64,000 nucleotides of DNA from Sedimentibacter sp. SX930 (lineage in GTDB: Bacteria > Bacillota > Bacilli > Lactobacillales > Aerococcaceae). Position 1 is the stretch's first letter. Every line of letters starts with the position of its first letter. This document shows, piece by piece, positions 34,781 to 44,980 of this stretch. The position numbers and the translations under genes are program-made. Under the pieces are notes generated by a model that saw only the letters and a program-made list of their open reading frames with translations, had not been told where the DNA came from and ran no database searches. Location of the stretch: positions 62,001 through 126,000 of the forward strand of contig MUZD01000002.1 of assembly GCA_002155105.1 (NCBI GenBank), written 5' to 3'.

Positions 34781-35620
34781 ATGGAAACGATTATCATGGA
34801 TGGAAAAGGCTTAGCCAAAAAAATGCAGGATCAGATGAAAGAACAGGTAGCAGCATTGACAGCAGAAGGAAAAACCCCGGGTCTTTGCGTCATTTTGGTC
34901 GGCGAGGATAAAGCGAGTCAAGTCTATGTCCGCAATAAAGAGAAGCAATCCGCAGCAATGGGTATGAATTCGCGTGTCGTTCGTCTTGCGGCAGACATTT
35001 CCGAAGCAGATCTCCTGGCAGAAGTTGAAAAGCAGAACCAAGATGAAAGCATGCACGGCATTCTGGTACAGTTGCCTTTGCCGAAACACATAGATGAACA
35101 AAAAGTTTTGCGCGCCATCCGTTATGAGAAGGATGTGGATGGTTTCCATCCGATGAACGTCGGCAACTTCTTCCTAGGCAATGAATCAGCTTTGCCTTGC
35201 ACACCGTACGGCATCATGAAGATTTTGGAAGAATACAACATCGAACTTGAAGGTAAAAAAGCATTAGTGATCGGCCGCAGCAATATCGTCGGCAAACCGA
35301 TGTCCATCATGCTTATGAACGAAAACGCGACAGTCACGATCGCTCATTCCCGCACTAAAAATCTGAAAGAATTGGCTAAAGAGGCTGATATCCTGGTTGC
35401 AGCGATCGGCAGAGGCCATTTCGTCACTGCTGATTTCATCAAAGAGGGCGCAGTCGTCATCGATGTAGGGATGAACCGCAGTGCAGAAGGCAAATTGATC
35501 GGCGACGTGGACACGGCCGGTGCAATGGGCATCGCAAGCCATATCACACCAGTTCCTGGCGGTGTCGGTCCGATGACCATCACGATGCTGTTGCAACAAA
35601 CAATCGATAAAGCAAAATAA
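34781..35620 (+). CDS. folD: Bifunctional methylenetetrahydrofolate dehydrogenase/cyclohydrolase
   Basis: Interconverts 5,10-methylene-THF and 10-formyl-THF in one-carbon metabolism. The 279-residue protein has YVRNKEKQSAAMGMNS with the catalytic lysine, VQLPLPKHID, the dinucleotide-binding VIGRSNIVGKPMSIMLMNENATVT and the C-terminal TPVPGGVGPMTITMLL. AAAGGAG lies 8 bp before the ATG. A possible extended -10 (TGTTAAAAT) is at 34739-34747. xseA follows 16 bp on. Confidence 0.97.
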   Translation: METIIMDGKGLAKKMQDQMKEQVAALTAEGKTPGLCVILVGEDKASQVYVRNKEKQSAAMGMNSRVVRLAADISEADLLAEVEKQNQDESMHGILVQLPLPKHIDEQKVLRAIRYEKDVDGFHPMNVGNFFLGNESALPCTPYGIMKILEEYNIELEGKKALVIGRSNIVGKPMSIMLMNENATVTIAHSRTKNLKELAKEADILVAAIGRGHFVTADFIKEGAVVIDVGMNRSAEGKLIGDVDTAGAMGIASHITPVPGGVGPMTITMLLQQTIDKAK

Positions 35621-35636
35621 TCAAGGAGGCACAAAG

Positions 35637-36971
35637 TTGGAACCTGTCTATCTCAGCGTCACCGCTTTAACCAAATACATCAAAAGAAAATTTGATGCCG
35701 ATCCTTATCTCGAGCGTGTTTACCTTACTGGTGAAATATCCAATTATCGTCCGCGTCCGGGCCATCAATACTTCAGCCTGAAGGATGACCATGCCGTCAT
35801 CTCAGCAGTGATGTACAAAGGCAGATTCGACAAGTTGGCCTTCAAGCCCAAGGAAGGGATGAAGGTGATGCTCATCGGACGGGTGAACGTCTACGAATCG
35901 GGCGGAACCTACAATATCATGGTCGAGCATATGGAACCGGATGGGGTCGGTGCTTTGTACCAAGCGTTCTCTGAATTGAAGGAAAAATTAACGCGCGAAG
36001 GGTTGTTTTCCCTGCCTAAGAAAAAGCTCCCAGTATTTCCGAAACGCATCGCCATTGTGACTAGCCAAAGCGGTGCGGTCATCCGGGACATCATGACGAC
36101 TGTGAAAAGAAGATATCCGATCGTCCAGCTCGTGCTCTATCCGACCATTGTGCAAGGAAAGGATTCCGCTGCCAACATCATAAAGAATCTTCAAGCAATT
36201 GAACAAAAAGGTGATTTTGATGTGGTCATCGTCGCAAGGGGGGGCGGCTCCATAGAGGATCTTTGGTCCTTCAACGAGGAAACAGTCGTCCGCCAAATAG
36301 CGGCCATGAGTGTCCCGGTCATCTCTTCCGTAGGGCATGAAACGGATACGACGTTGGCCGACTTTGTTGCGGATGTCCGCGCCGCTACTCCAACAGCAGC
36401 GGCGGAGTTGTCTGTGCCTGTGTTGAGCGATGTCATCCGTTATATCCATCAGATCGACAACAGACTCTATCAAAAGATGCGGCATCTGCACACGATACAA
36501 AAACAGCGATTGAATCGCGCCATGCAATCCTATATCTTCAGACAACCGGAGAGGATGTATGAAGGCTATGCCATCAAAGCGGATCAGGCACAACAACGCC
36601 TGGCAAATCAGATGCAGCAGCAGATCCATCTGCGGTCAAATGAGCTGCAAAGGCTGCAATTGCGCCTTGAAAACCGCAATCCTGCAAGGGACGTGCAGCT
36701 GGCCGGCAATCGCAGACAACAGCTCGCCGATGAGCTGCAAAGGGCCATGGGTCGCTATCTGAAACAAAAGGAAATGCGTCTGACATCGGCTATGCAATCG
36801 TTGGACTTGTTGAGTCCGTTGAAGATCATGTCGCGCGGGTACACTTATACGACAAGGAACGGGGACGTAGTCGCCTCCGTCAAAGAGTTGCACAGCGGCG
36901 ATAAATTGAAGGTGAATTTTTCGGATGGTTATGCCGAAGCAGAAGTAAAACATGTGGTGGAGGAAAAATGA
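35637..36971 (+). CDS. xseA: Exodeoxyribonuclease VII large subunit
   Basis: Catalytic subunit of the single-strand DNA exonuclease. In 444 residues there is an N-terminal OB fold ([23 protein letters not shown]) and the catalytic core with [16 protein letters not shown] and [19 protein letters not shown], and a long coiled-coil C terminus. Translation starts at TTG 35637, with AAGGAGG 8 bp upstream. The stop overlaps xseB (ATGA). Confidence 0.96.
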   Translation: MEPVYLSVTALTKYIKRKFDADPYLERVYLTGEISNYRPRPGHQYFSLKDDHAVISAVMYKGRFDKLAFKPKEGMKVMLIGRVNVYESGGTYNIMVEHMEPDGVGALYQAFSELKEKLTREGLFSLPKKKLPVFPKRIAIVTSQSGAVIRDIMTTVKRRYPIVQLVLYPTIVQGKDSAANIIKNLQAIEQKGDFDVVIVARGGGSIEDLWSFNEETVVRQIAAMSVPVISSVGHETDTTLADFVADVRAATPTAAAELSVPVLSDVIRYIHQIDNRLYQKMRHLHTIQKQRLNRAMQSYIFRQPERMYEGYAIKADQAQQRLANQMQQQIHLRSNELQRLQLRLENRNPARDVQLAGNRRQQLADELQRAMGRYLKQKEMRLTSAMQSLDLLSPLKIMSRGYTYTTRNGDVVASVKELHSGDKLKVNFSDGYAEAEVKHVVEEK

Positions 36972-37216
36972 TGAAGGCCGAAAAGAAAGTAAGTTTTGAA
37001 GAAGCGATGAACCAATTAGAAGCTATTGTAACAAGACTGGAAGCAGGGGATGTTCCATTGGAAGAGGCATTGGAGCAATTCAAGGTCGGGATGGATCTCA
37101 GCAAGTATTGCCAAGATACTTTGAACAATGCTGAAAAAACGCTGACGAAAATCATCAACCCGGATGGCTCGGAAGCGAATTTTGAAGAGCTGGCAACCCA
37201 ACCCGAAGGAGAATGA
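36968..37216 (+). CDS. xseB: Exodeoxyribonuclease VII small subunit
   Basis: Helical partner of XseA, 82 residues with the family pattern [24 protein letters not shown]. The ATG overlaps the xseA stop by 4 bp and the stop region holds the ispA ribosome site, so the three genes are tightly coupled. Confidence 0.95.
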   Translation: MMKAEKKVSFEEAMNQLEAIVTRLEAGDVPLEEALEQFKVGMDLSKYCQDTLNNAEKTLTKIINPDGSEANFEELATQPEGE

Positions 37217-37221
37217 CAAGC

Positions 37222-38115
37222 ATGAATCTTAGCGAATTTCAATCGGAATGGATGCCTCGATTCGATGCTTTCCTCTACTCGGAGTTGGATGCACGTGTGC
37301 CTTCGCAAGAAAATCTGCACAAAGCGATGGCGTATTCTTTAATGGGGGGCGGAAAAAGAATTCGCCCTCTTTTAGTGTTGGCGACCATTTCGTTGGCAAA
37401 CAGTGAAATTTCGGAGGGCTTCGCAGCTGCAGCCGCTTTGGAATATATCCATACTTATTCCTTGATCCATGATGATCTGCCTGCTATGGATGATGATGAT
37501 TACAGACGGGGGCGCTTAACTTCCCATAAAGTATTCGGAGAATCCACCGCCATCCTTGCAGGGGACGCATTGCTGACTGCTGCTTTCGAAATCCTTGCGG
37601 AATCCTCTGTCATTTCGGCAAACAAAAAAATCAAACTGATCGGCTTATTAGCGAAAGCCTCGGGTCCGAACGGAATGATCGCCGGACAGATGGATGATGT
37701 AGAGGGTGAAAAGAAGACGCTGACACTAGAAGAGTTGAAGCACGTGCACGATAACAAGACCGGCGCATTGATAAGATACGCTGTCACTGCGGGATGTCTC
37801 ATCGCGGATGCGGATGAACCGTTCATAACCGAGATGGAAAGATTCTCCAGACACTTGGGTTTGGCTTACCAGATCCACAATGATCTAAAGGATGTCGTGT
37901 TGGATGAGGCCGAGACGGGCAAAACCATCCATCATGATGCCGCATTGAACAAAAATACATACCCATCGTTATTGGGTGTCACCGGATCCATCCAGGAACT
38001 GAACGGCGTTATCCGCCAAGCGGAAGACTGCCTGGACCGAGTGGCACTTTCCAATGGCGATGCGGAAGATAAAATAGATGTATTCCGCCAATTATTGGAC
38101 TATGTCAGAATATAA
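37222..38115 (+). CDS. ispA: Polyprenyl (farnesyl/geranylgeranyl) diphosphate synthase
   Basis: Joins IPP to allylic diphosphates for undecaprenyl and quinone chains. The 297-residue protein has GGGKRIRPLLVL, the first aspartate-rich motif DDLPAMDDDDYRRG, and GQMDDV. The second aspartate-rich motif reads HNDLKDV, where most IspA proteins have DDxxD. The start is set at 37222, with AAGGAG 10 bp upstream; ATG 37213 overlaps xseB but is only 1 bp from that site. Order xseA-xseB-ispA is standard in Firmicutes. Confidence 0.93.
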   Translation: MNLSEFQSEWMPRFDAFLYSELDARVPSQENLHKAMAYSLMGGGKRIRPLLVLATISLANSEISEGFAAAAALEYIHTYSLIHDDLPAMDDDDYRRGRLTSHKVFGESTAILAGDALLTAAFEILAESSVISANKKIKLIGLLAKASGPNGMIAGQMDDVEGEKKTLTLEELKHVHDNKTGALIRYAVTAGCLIADADEPFITEMERFSRHLGLAYQIHNDLKDVVLDEAETGKTIHHDAALNKNTYPSLLGVTGSIQELNGVIRQAEDCLDRVALSNGDAEDKIDVFRQLLDYVRI

Positions 38116-38127
38116 CGGGAGATTACC

Positions 38128-38970
38128 ATGGAAAAAGAAAGATTGGATTTACTTGTAGTACAACAGGGCTTGACAGATTCCCGTGAAAAAGCTAAAAGAT
38201 TGATCATGGCTGGGCAAATCTATGACGAAAACAACCAGCGTTACGACAAACCAGGCGAAAAGATTTCCGTTGAGAAAACCCTCCATATAAAAGGAGAAAC
38301 ATTGAAATACGTGAGCCGTGGCGGATTGAAACTTGAGAAAGCCATCGCTTTATTCCAAGTGGACCCCAAGGACAAAATCTTTTTGGATATCGGCAGTTCA
38401 ACGGGTGGCTTTACGGATGTCGCGCTGCAAAATGGGGCGAAACTTTGTTATGCGTTGGATGTTGGCTACAATCAATTGGATTGGAAATTGCGCCAGGATG
38501 AACGCGTCGAGGTCATGGAGCGGGTGAATTTCCGTTACAGCAAGCTGGAGGATTTTGAAAAAGGGCAGCCGGAGATGGCTTCCATTGACGTATCCTTCAT
38601 TTCACTGAAACTGATTTTGCCGGTTCTGAAAGAAATCATCTCAGTCGGTGGAGACGTCGTTGCGCTGATCAAACCGCAGTTCGAAGCCGGAAGAGGGAAG
38701 ATCGGCAAAAAAGGCATTGTCAGTGATCCGGCAGTCCATAATGAAGTGTTGAAGGATATTTTGGATTTTGCTTCCCTGACCGGATTCGATGTGAAAAATC
38801 TGAGCTTCTCTCCTATCACTGGTGGAACCGGAAACATCGAATTTTTGGTTCATTTACAGGCCAATGAGCATGCGCCAGGTATCGTCTCTCCAGAAATCGA
38901 CAGCCCGCAGATTGTCAAAGAGGCTTATCTGCAGCTAAAAAGCAAATCAATCTCAATTTCCGATAAATAG
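38128..38970 (+). CDS. tlyA: TlyA family rRNA 2'-O-methyltransferase / S4 domain protein (YqxC)
   Basis: A 280-residue protein with an N-terminal S4 RNA-binding domain (RLDLLVVQQGLTDSREKAKRLI) and an FtsJ-like methyltransferase domain (FLDIGSSTGGFTDVALQNGA, ALDVGYNQLDWKLR, the K-D-K-E style residues in DVSFISLK and IKPQFEAGRG). Mycobacterial TlyA methylates 16S and 23S rRNA cytidines; the same target is an inference here. Usually followed by argR/ahrC and recN; here recN comes next directly. Confidence 0.92.
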   Translation: MEKERLDLLVVQQGLTDSREKAKRLIMAGQIYDENNQRYDKPGEKISVEKTLHIKGETLKYVSRGGLKLEKAIALFQVDPKDKIFLDIGSSTGGFTDVALQNGAKLCYALDVGYNQLDWKLRQDERVEVMERVNFRYSKLEDFEKGQPEMASIDVSFISLKLILPVLKEIISVGGDVVALIKPQFEAGRGKIGKKGIVSDPAVHNEVLKDILDFASLTGFDVKNLSFSPITGGTGNIEFLVHLQANEHAPGIVSPEIDSPQIVKEAYLQLKSKSISISDK

Positions 38971-39005
38971 GCGTTTTAAGGAACTGTTGCGAAGGGGAAT
39001 GCGGA

Positions 39006-40706
39006 ATGTTACAAGAGTTGTCCATTAAAAATTTTGCAATAATTGAAAATCTTCAAGTGAGTTTCGACGAGGGTATGACTGTGCTGACTGGGGAAACCGG
39101 AGCAGGGAAATCCATCATCATCGATGCCGTCGGTCTGTTGGCAGGCGGAAGAGGATCCAACGATTTGATTCGATACGGCGAAAACAAGACGGTCATCCAA
39201 GGGCTTTTCAGTATTCCCGAAAACGCCAAGACAGTGTCCGTGTTGGAATCGTATGGAATAGAAGCGGATGGGAACCAAGTTCTGCTGCAACGGGAACTTT
39301 CCCGGAACGGTAAGAACATTTCCCGCGTCAACGGCACAATCGTAACGGTTGCGACTCTGCGCGAAGTCGGCGAAACGCTGATCGATATCCACGGGCAGAA
39401 CGAGCATCAAGAATTGATGGATCCACAAAAACATATTGACCTGCTGGATCAGTTCGCCGGGAAAGAACTGAGAGAAGTCAAAATGACATATCTCAATACT
39501 TATTCCAAATATGTGGATACACGTAAGCAATTGATCCAATTGAAGACAGACGAGAAAGAAACAGTCCAAAGAATCGACTTGTTGACTTTCCAAATCAAGG
39601 AAATCGAGCAAGCGCAGTTGAAAGATCCTGAAGAGGATGAAAAACTGGAAGAAGAACGGAACCTGCTCGTCAATTATCAAAAAGTCATGCAAGCTTTAAC
39701 GGGTGCGTACGATTCAATGCAAAACAGCGAAGAGAACGGCATCGACAAAATCGGTCTCGGCATGGCGGCGTTGGAAAAAGTGCAGGACATCAATCCGGTC
39801 TATCAGGCAATCGCATCCTCGGTATCGGCAGCGTATTACCAACTGCAGGAATGCGCCGGTGACATCCTGTCAGAAATTGAGCAATTGTCCTACGATGAAG
39901 GGCGCTTGAACGAAATCGAGAACCGATTGGAATTGATCCGACAGTTGAAGCGGAAATACGGAAACACAATCAGTGAAGTGCTGGGGCATTACGAAAAAAT
40001 ATCTCAAGAGCTGGATCTGATCGAAAACCGGGAAAGCTACCTTGAGAAACTCAATGTGGACTACAATAAAGCAAAAGAAGAGATTTTGGCCATCGGCAAA
40101 CAACTGACAGCCATCCGCGGAAAAGCCGCAGTCGTTCTGGAAGAACAGATCCAACTGCAGTTAAAGGAACTTTACATGGAAAAGGTCCTTTTCAGGACTG
40201 TTTTCCATGTACAACCTGGGAAGCTTGCGATTACGGATAACGGGTTGGACCACGTGGAATTCTATATCGCTACGAACGTCGGCGAACCCCTGAAAGCATT
40301 GTCCAAGGTGGCCAGCGGCGGCGAACTCTCACGGATGATGTTGGCCATGAAGGCTATCTTTACCAAAACGCAAGGCATCACCAGCATCATCTTTGATGAG
40401 GTTGATACAGGTGTTTCGGGCAGGGTAGCGCAAGCGATAGCCAATAAGATCCACTTGGTGGCCAGTTACTCGCAGGTGCTCTGCATCACGCATCTTCCGC
40501 AGGTGGCAGCGATGGCGGATCAGCATCTCTATATAGAAAAAGAGATCATTGCCGATCGGACAAAGACGCATGTCAAACCGCTGTTCGGGCCTGAACGCAT
40601 CAACGAAGTCGCACGCATGTTGGCGGGTACCGATATCACGGAGCTCTCATTGGCCCACGCAAAAGAATTGCTGCAGTTGGCCGATACCGAAAAAAACAAA
40701 GCTTGA
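39006..40706 (+). CDS. recN: DNA repair protein RecN
   Basis: SMC-like ATPase that gathers DNA ends in double-strand break repair. The 566 residues have Walker A GETGAGKSIIIDAV near residues 29-36, two coiled-coil arms (about 150-360), the ABC signature SGGELSRMMLA near 435 and Walker B SIIFDEVDTGVSG, followed by CITHLPQVAAMAD. The stop is 43 bp before the next start, so co-transcription is likely. Confidence 0.96.
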   Translation: MLQELSIKNFAIIENLQVSFDEGMTVLTGETGAGKSIIIDAVGLLAGGRGSNDLIRYGENKTVIQGLFSIPENAKTVSVLESYGIEADGNQVLLQRELSRNGKNISRVNGTIVTVATLREVGETLIDIHGQNEHQELMDPQKHIDLLDQFAGKELREVKMTYLNTYSKYVDTRKQLIQLKTDEKETVQRIDLLTFQIKEIEQAQLKDPEEDEKLEEERNLLVNYQKVMQALTGAYDSMQNSEENGIDKIGLGMAALEKVQDINPVYQAIASSVSAAYYQLQECAGDILSEIEQLSYDEGRLNEIENRLELIRQLKRKYGNTISEVLGHYEKISQELDLIENRESYLEKLNVDYNKAKEEILAIGKQLTAIRGKAAVVLEEQIQLQLKELYMEKVLFRTVFHVQPGKLAITDNGLDHVEFYIATNVGEPLKALSKVASGGELSRMMLAMKAIFTKTQGITSIIFDEVDTGVSGRVAQAIANKIHLVASYSQVLCITHLPQVAAMADQHLYIEKEIIADRTKTHVKPLFGPERINEVARMLAGTDITELSLAHAKELLQLADTEKNKA

Positions 40707-40749
40707 ATTAAAAACTGCGCAGAGGAGCAGACCGGAAGGATTGGGGAGA

Positions 40750-41490
40750 TTGGCATACACTAAAATCATCGCGCATAGGGGCAGTCGTGGAACCCGACCA
40801 GAAAATACGCTTGAGTCTTTTCAGGAAGCGCTGAAAGTTGCAAGCGACGGCATTGAATTGGACGTCCATCTGACTAAAGATGGTGAAGTCGTGGTCATCC
40901 ATGATGAGACCGTGGACCGCACGACATCCGGAAAAGGCTATGTAAAAGAGATGACGCTGGAACAATTGAAAAAATTGGATGCCGGCAGCTGGTTCGATCC
41001 GAAATACAGCAACGCCCGCATCCCGACGCTCCAAGAGGTGTTGACCCTTTTGGCTGAGAATCATTTTTCAGGCGTCCTTAATGTTGAATTGAAGACGGAT
41101 GTGTTTCAATATCCCGCAATCGAAGAAAAGGTGCTTGCTTTGGCAGAGCCTTATCTTGCCCAATTTTCGGTCATCTACTCCAGTTTCCATTATGAGACCT
41201 TGAAAAAAATCAAGGCGTTGCGCCAAGACTCGAAAATTGCCCTACTTTTCAGCAAGAAAGGCAAGCAACAAATGGAGCTGGGTGAAGGCATCACTGTAGA
41301 GGGGTGGCATCCGAAATTCTCGATTCTGCGCAGTCTGCCCCCTTTCGAACAATCCAAGATCCCGCTACGCGTTTGGACGGTGAATCGAAAGGTCGAAATG
41401 CAAGTCTGTCTGCGCAAAAATATCGATTCGATGATCACGGATTATCCGGAACGCGCACTGCAGATGAGAAAGGTGATTCAGGGTGTCTGA
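40750..41490 (+). CDS. Glycerophosphodiester phosphodiesterase (GDPD)
   Basis: Splits glycerophosphodiesters into glycerol 3-phosphate and an alcohol. The 246-residue protein shows the TIM-barrel motifs KIIAHRGSRGTRPENTLESF, VDVHLTKDGEVVVIHDETVDRTT and LNVELKT. There is no signal peptide, so it is intracellular. TTG 40750 is the likely start, with AAGGA 9 bp upstream; no ATG in the same frame fits. Its end overlaps miaA by 8 bp. Confidence 0.88.
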   Translation: MAYTKIIAHRGSRGTRPENTLESFQEALKVASDGIELDVHLTKDGEVVVIHDETVDRTTSGKGYVKEMTLEQLKKLDAGSWFDPKYSNARIPTLQEVLTLLAENHFSGVLNVELKTDVFQYPAIEEKVLALAEPYLAQFSVIYSSFHYETLKKIKALRQDSKIALLFSKKGKQQMELGEGITVEGWHPKFSILRSLPPFEQSKIPLRVWTVNRKVEMQVCLRKNIDSMITDYPERALQMRKVIQGV

Positions 41491-42433
41491 AACAACAAAA
41501 AGAAAATTATCTAAAATCATGGTCATTGTCGGCCCTACAGCAGTCGGAAAAACCGCACTGAGCATCCGACTGGCAAAAAAATACAACGGCGAAATCATCA
41601 ACGGAGATTCCATGCAGGTATACAAAGGCTTGGACATCGGGACCGCGAAGGTGACCGAGGAAGAAGCAGAAGGCATCCCGCATCATCTGTTGGATATCGT
41701 TCCGATTGAGCAGGATTACACTGCGTCCGACTTCAAAAGGGACGCAAGACTAGCCATCGAGGCGATCATCGCAAGAGGCAAGCTTCCGATTGTGGTCGGA
41801 GGTTCGGGCCTTTATATAGAAGGACTTTTGTTTGATATGCAGTTCGGCGGTGTGGCTGCCGAAGATCTTCACTACCGGAAACAATTGGAAGCTGAATTGG
41901 AACGGACCGATGCCATGCATTTATGGAAGCAATTGCAGGAGAAGGATCCCAAAGCGGCTGAACAGATCCACCCGAACAACAGCAGAAGAGTCATCCGCGC
42001 TTTGGAAGTAATCCACTTCAGCGGAAAACGCTTCTCGGATCAGACCGATCGGGAAGCAGATCCTCATTATGACGCACTCTTGATCGGGCTTGATACCGAG
42101 CGAAGCATTCTTTACGAACGCATCAACCGTCGCGTTGATCTGATGGTCGCAGGCGGACTGGTTGAAGAAGCAAAAGCACTCTTTGACAAGCAATTGCCTG
42201 CTAAGACGCAAGCGACAAGAGGCATCGGATACAAAGAATGGTTCGCTTATTTCAATGGTGAGGTCACATTTGAAGAGGCCACAGAAATGCTGAAGCAAAA
42301 TTCAAGGCGCTATGCCAAGAGGCAGTTGACCTGGTTCCGGAACAGAATGAGTGGCATCCATTGGTTTGATCTGGTTCAGAACGATCAAGAGATGCAGAAA
42401 ATCGAAGATTCAGTCGACTCGTTCTTAGCCTAA
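41483..42433 (+). CDS. miaA: tRNA dimethylallyltransferase
   Basis: Adds the isopentenyl group to A37 of tRNAs reading U-starting codons. The 316-residue protein has the P-loop VGPTAVGKTALS, NGDSMQVYKGLDIGTAK and VVGGSGLYIEGL, and the late ATRGIGYKEW and RYAKRQLTWFRN. GTG 41483 is the start, with AAGGTG 7 bp upstream. In many bacteria hfq lies between miaA and hflX; it is absent here. Confidence 0.95.
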   Translation: MSETTKRKLSKIMVIVGPTAVGKTALSIRLAKKYNGEIINGDSMQVYKGLDIGTAKVTEEEAEGIPHHLLDIVPIEQDYTASDFKRDARLAIEAIIARGKLPIVVGGSGLYIEGLLFDMQFGGVAAEDLHYRKQLEAELERTDAMHLWKQLQEKDPKAAEQIHPNNSRRVIRALEVIHFSGKRFSDQTDREADPHYDALLIGLDTERSILYERINRRVDLMVAGGLVEEAKALFDKQLPAKTQATRGIGYKEWFAYFNGEVTFEEATEMLKQNSRRYAKRQLTWFRNRMSGIHWFDLVQNDQEMQKIEDSVDSFLA

Positions 42434-42471
42434 TAGATGAGTATGAACGAAAAAAGAAAGTTGGAAATTTT

Positions 42472-43731
42472 ATGGAAAATACGAAAGAAAAAGTTATTTT
42501 GGTGAATGTTCAGACGAATCAAACAGATGAAGCCTTTGAATACCAACTGAGAGAACTGGCGGAATTGACCGAAACCGCGTTAGGGGAAGTTGTCGGCGTA
42601 TTGACCCAAAAGAGGGATCGCAAAGATTCCCGCACAGTCATCGGCAAAGGCAAAGTGGAAGAACTGGTGAATTTGTGTGCAGAGCTGGAGGCGGATACCG
42701 TCATTTTCCAGCAAGAACTTTCTTCTAAACAGGTACGCAACATCCAAGAGACCGTCGACTGCAAAGTCATCGATCGCGTGCAACTGATATTGGACATCTT
42801 TGCGATGCGCGCCCGTAGTAAAGAAGGGAAACTTCAGGTAGCCTTAGCGCAGTTGAGCTATCTCTTGCCGCGTTTGATGGGCCAAGGTATCAATTTATCC
42901 CGGTTGGGTGGGGGAATCGGAACAAGAGGACCAGGTGAGACAAAACTCGAGACCGATCGCAGACACATCCACAGCCAAATGCAGGAAATCAAGAAGACAT
43001 TGGAAGAAACAGAGTTGCACCGCCAAAGGGCAAGAGAAAAACGTCATGCCAGCGAAGTCTTCCAGATCGGTTTGATCGGTTACACGAATGCAGGGAAATC
43101 GACGGTCATCAATCGTTTGACTGACGCAGCAACGTTGGAAGAGGACAAGCTGTTCGCGACTCTGGATCCTTTGACAAGAAAACTGACGTTGCCGAATCAA
43201 TTCCAGGCTACCATAACCGATACCGTAGGCTTTATCCAGGATCTTCCGACACAGTTGATCCATGCTTTCCATTCAACATTGGAAGAGAGCCGCAACATGG
43301 ATGTATTTTTGCACGTGGTCGATGCATCAACTTCTTTCATCGATGAACATGAAAAAACCGTATTGGATCTATTGAAGGATTTGGATATGGATAAGACGCC
43401 TATGTTGACGATCTATAACAAACGGGATCTTGCCGGTCCGGATTTCCAGCCGCGCCTCTTTCCGAATATCGTCATTTCAGCACTAGATGATGACGACATC
43501 AACCGATTGAAGGACTTCCTCTGGGATGAAATCGCAAAAATGTTGGTTCCTTATACAAAAGACCTTGATGCTAGCGGCCCTGAAGCCCGCACGATGAATA
43601 AAATGCAGCAAGAGACCTTTGTGGAATCCATCGAATATATAGAAGAAACAAACGCATACCGCTTAAGAGGGTACGCTAAAAGCAATTCAAAATGGTTAGG
43701 GGACAAAGCAACGGATGCAAGCGACGAATAA
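42472..43731 (+). CDS. hflX: GTPase HflX
   Basis: Ribosome-splitting GTPase active under heat and antibiotic stress. The 419 residues have the HflX N domain (IGKGKVEELVNLC, GGGIGTRGPGETKLE) and the G domain with GYTNAGKST near residue 206, DTVGFI, and YNKRDL (divergent NKxD). The ribosome site upstream is weak (GTTGG). It overlaps the next gene by 17 bp. Confidence 0.95.
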   Translation: MENTKEKVILVNVQTNQTDEAFEYQLRELAELTETALGEVVGVLTQKRDRKDSRTVIGKGKVEELVNLCAELEADTVIFQQELSSKQVRNIQETVDCKVIDRVQLILDIFAMRARSKEGKLQVALAQLSYLLPRLMGQGINLSRLGGGIGTRGPGETKLETDRRHIHSQMQEIKKTLEETELHRQRAREKRHASEVFQIGLIGYTNAGKSTVINRLTDAATLEEDKLFATLDPLTRKLTLPNQFQATITDTVGFIQDLPTQLIHAFHSTLEESRNMDVFLHVVDASTSFIDEHEKTVLDLLKDLDMDKTPMLTIYNKRDLAGPDFQPRLFPNIVISALDDDDINRLKDFLWDEIAKMLVPYTKDLDASGPEARTMNKMQQETFVESIEYIEETNAYRLRGYAKSNSKWLGDKATDASDE

Positions 43732-44971
43732 AGAAGCAAGGCTGGCCGGGTTAGTCGAAAAAGTCGACAATAAAATCCAGCCCGTTTTTAAAGGGATACA
43801 GGAAAAGGCTTTATTTAATCAAGGCAAGGTGCTTGAAGCTTTCCGGAAGCACCGCGTCAGCGATTACCACTTTAACCCAAGCACAGGCTATGGCTATGAT
43901 GACGACGGCCGCGATACGCTGGAAAAAGTCTATGCAGAGGTTTTTCAGGCTGAAGCAGCTTTGGTCAGGCCGCAAATCATTTCCGGAACACACGCGATCT
44001 CGACTGCGCTCTTCGGAGTGCTACGGCCCGGGGATGAATTGATGTACGTGACCGGAACGCCATACGATACCCTTTTGGATATTGTCGGTCTGACCGGTAA
44101 TGGGATCGGCTCTTTAAAAGAATACAATATCGCTTATCAACATATCGATCTGTGTGCAGACGGCAAAGTTGATGTTCCGACGGTTCTTGAGAGGGTCAGC
44201 CCCAAAACAAAAATGATTGCGATTCAACGCTCCCGCGGTTATGCTGCCAGACCCTCCTTTACGATAAATGAAATAAAAGAGATGATTGCGGCGATCCGGC
44301 CGCATGTGGGGCCAGAAGCCGTCTTTTTTGTCGACAATTGCTATGGAGAATTTGTCGAAACGCTGGAGCCGATCGAAGTTGGAGCCGATTTGATTGCCGG
44401 CTCTCTCATCAAAAACCCGGGTGGCGGCATCGTAAAAATGGGCGGTTACCTCGCCGGCAGGGAAGACCTGATCGAACGGTGCGCATACCGGTTGACGACT
44501 CCAGGGATCGGGCGTGAAGCAGGAGCCTCCCTATATAGCCTTCTGGAAATGTACCAAGGGTTGTTCTTGGCGCCCCATGTTGTCGGTGAAGCGGTGAAGG
44601 GTGCTGTCTTTACAGCTGGACTCTTGGAAGAGTGCGGTGTACTATCCACCCCTGCTTGGGACAGCCCGCGGACTGATCTGATCCAAATGGTCGCGTTGCC
44701 GAGCAAGGAAGCTATGATCGCTTTTGCTCAGACGATCCAGAAATATTCCCCCGTGAACGCAGCTGTCAAACCGATTCCGGCTTACATGCCCGGTTACGAG
44801 GATGATGTCATCATGGCAGCCGGAACCTTCATTCAGGGTGCAAGCTTGGAATTGACGGCAGATGGTCCGATACGACCGCCTTATTTGCTTTACGTGCAGG
44901 GCGGACTGACCTATGAGCATGTCAAATTGGCTGTAACAGCAGCAGTGAAGGATACGTTCTTCGCACAATAA
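43715..44971 (+). CDS. ynbB: PLP-dependent lyase of the methionine gamma-lyase/aluminium resistance family (YnbB)
   Basis: A 418-residue fold-type I PLP enzyme of the YnbB family, near cystathionine beta/gamma-lyases. Seen: the N-terminal HRVSDYHFNPSTGYGYDD, SGTHAISTALFGVLRPGDE (PLP phosphate region), FVDNCYGEFVE with the ring-binding aspartate and SLIKNPGGGIVK with the Schiff-base lysine. The physiological substrate is not established. It is coupled to hflX by overlap, as in Bacillus; glnR-glnA, next in many relatives, are not here. Confidence 0.9.
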   Translation: MQATNKEARLAGLVEKVDNKIQPVFKGIQEKALFNQGKVLEAFRKHRVSDYHFNPSTGYGYDDDGRDTLEKVYAEVFQAEAALVRPQIISGTHAISTALFGVLRPGDELMYVTGTPYDTLLDIVGLTGNGIGSLKEYNIAYQHIDLCADGKVDVPTVLERVSPKTKMIAIQRSRGYAARPSFTINEIKEMIAAIRPHVGPEAVFFVDNCYGEFVETLEPIEVGADLIAGSLIKNPGGGIVKMGGYLAGREDLIERCAYRLTTPGIGREAGASLYSLLEMYQGLFLAPHVVGEAVKGAVFTAGLLEECGVLSTPAWDSPRTDLIQMVALPSKEAMIAFAQTIQKYSPVNAAVKPIPAYMPGYEDDVIMAAGTFIQGASLELTADGPIRPPYLLYVQGGLTYEHVKLAVTAAVKDTFFAQ

Positions 44972-44980
44972 TTTGTGGCT

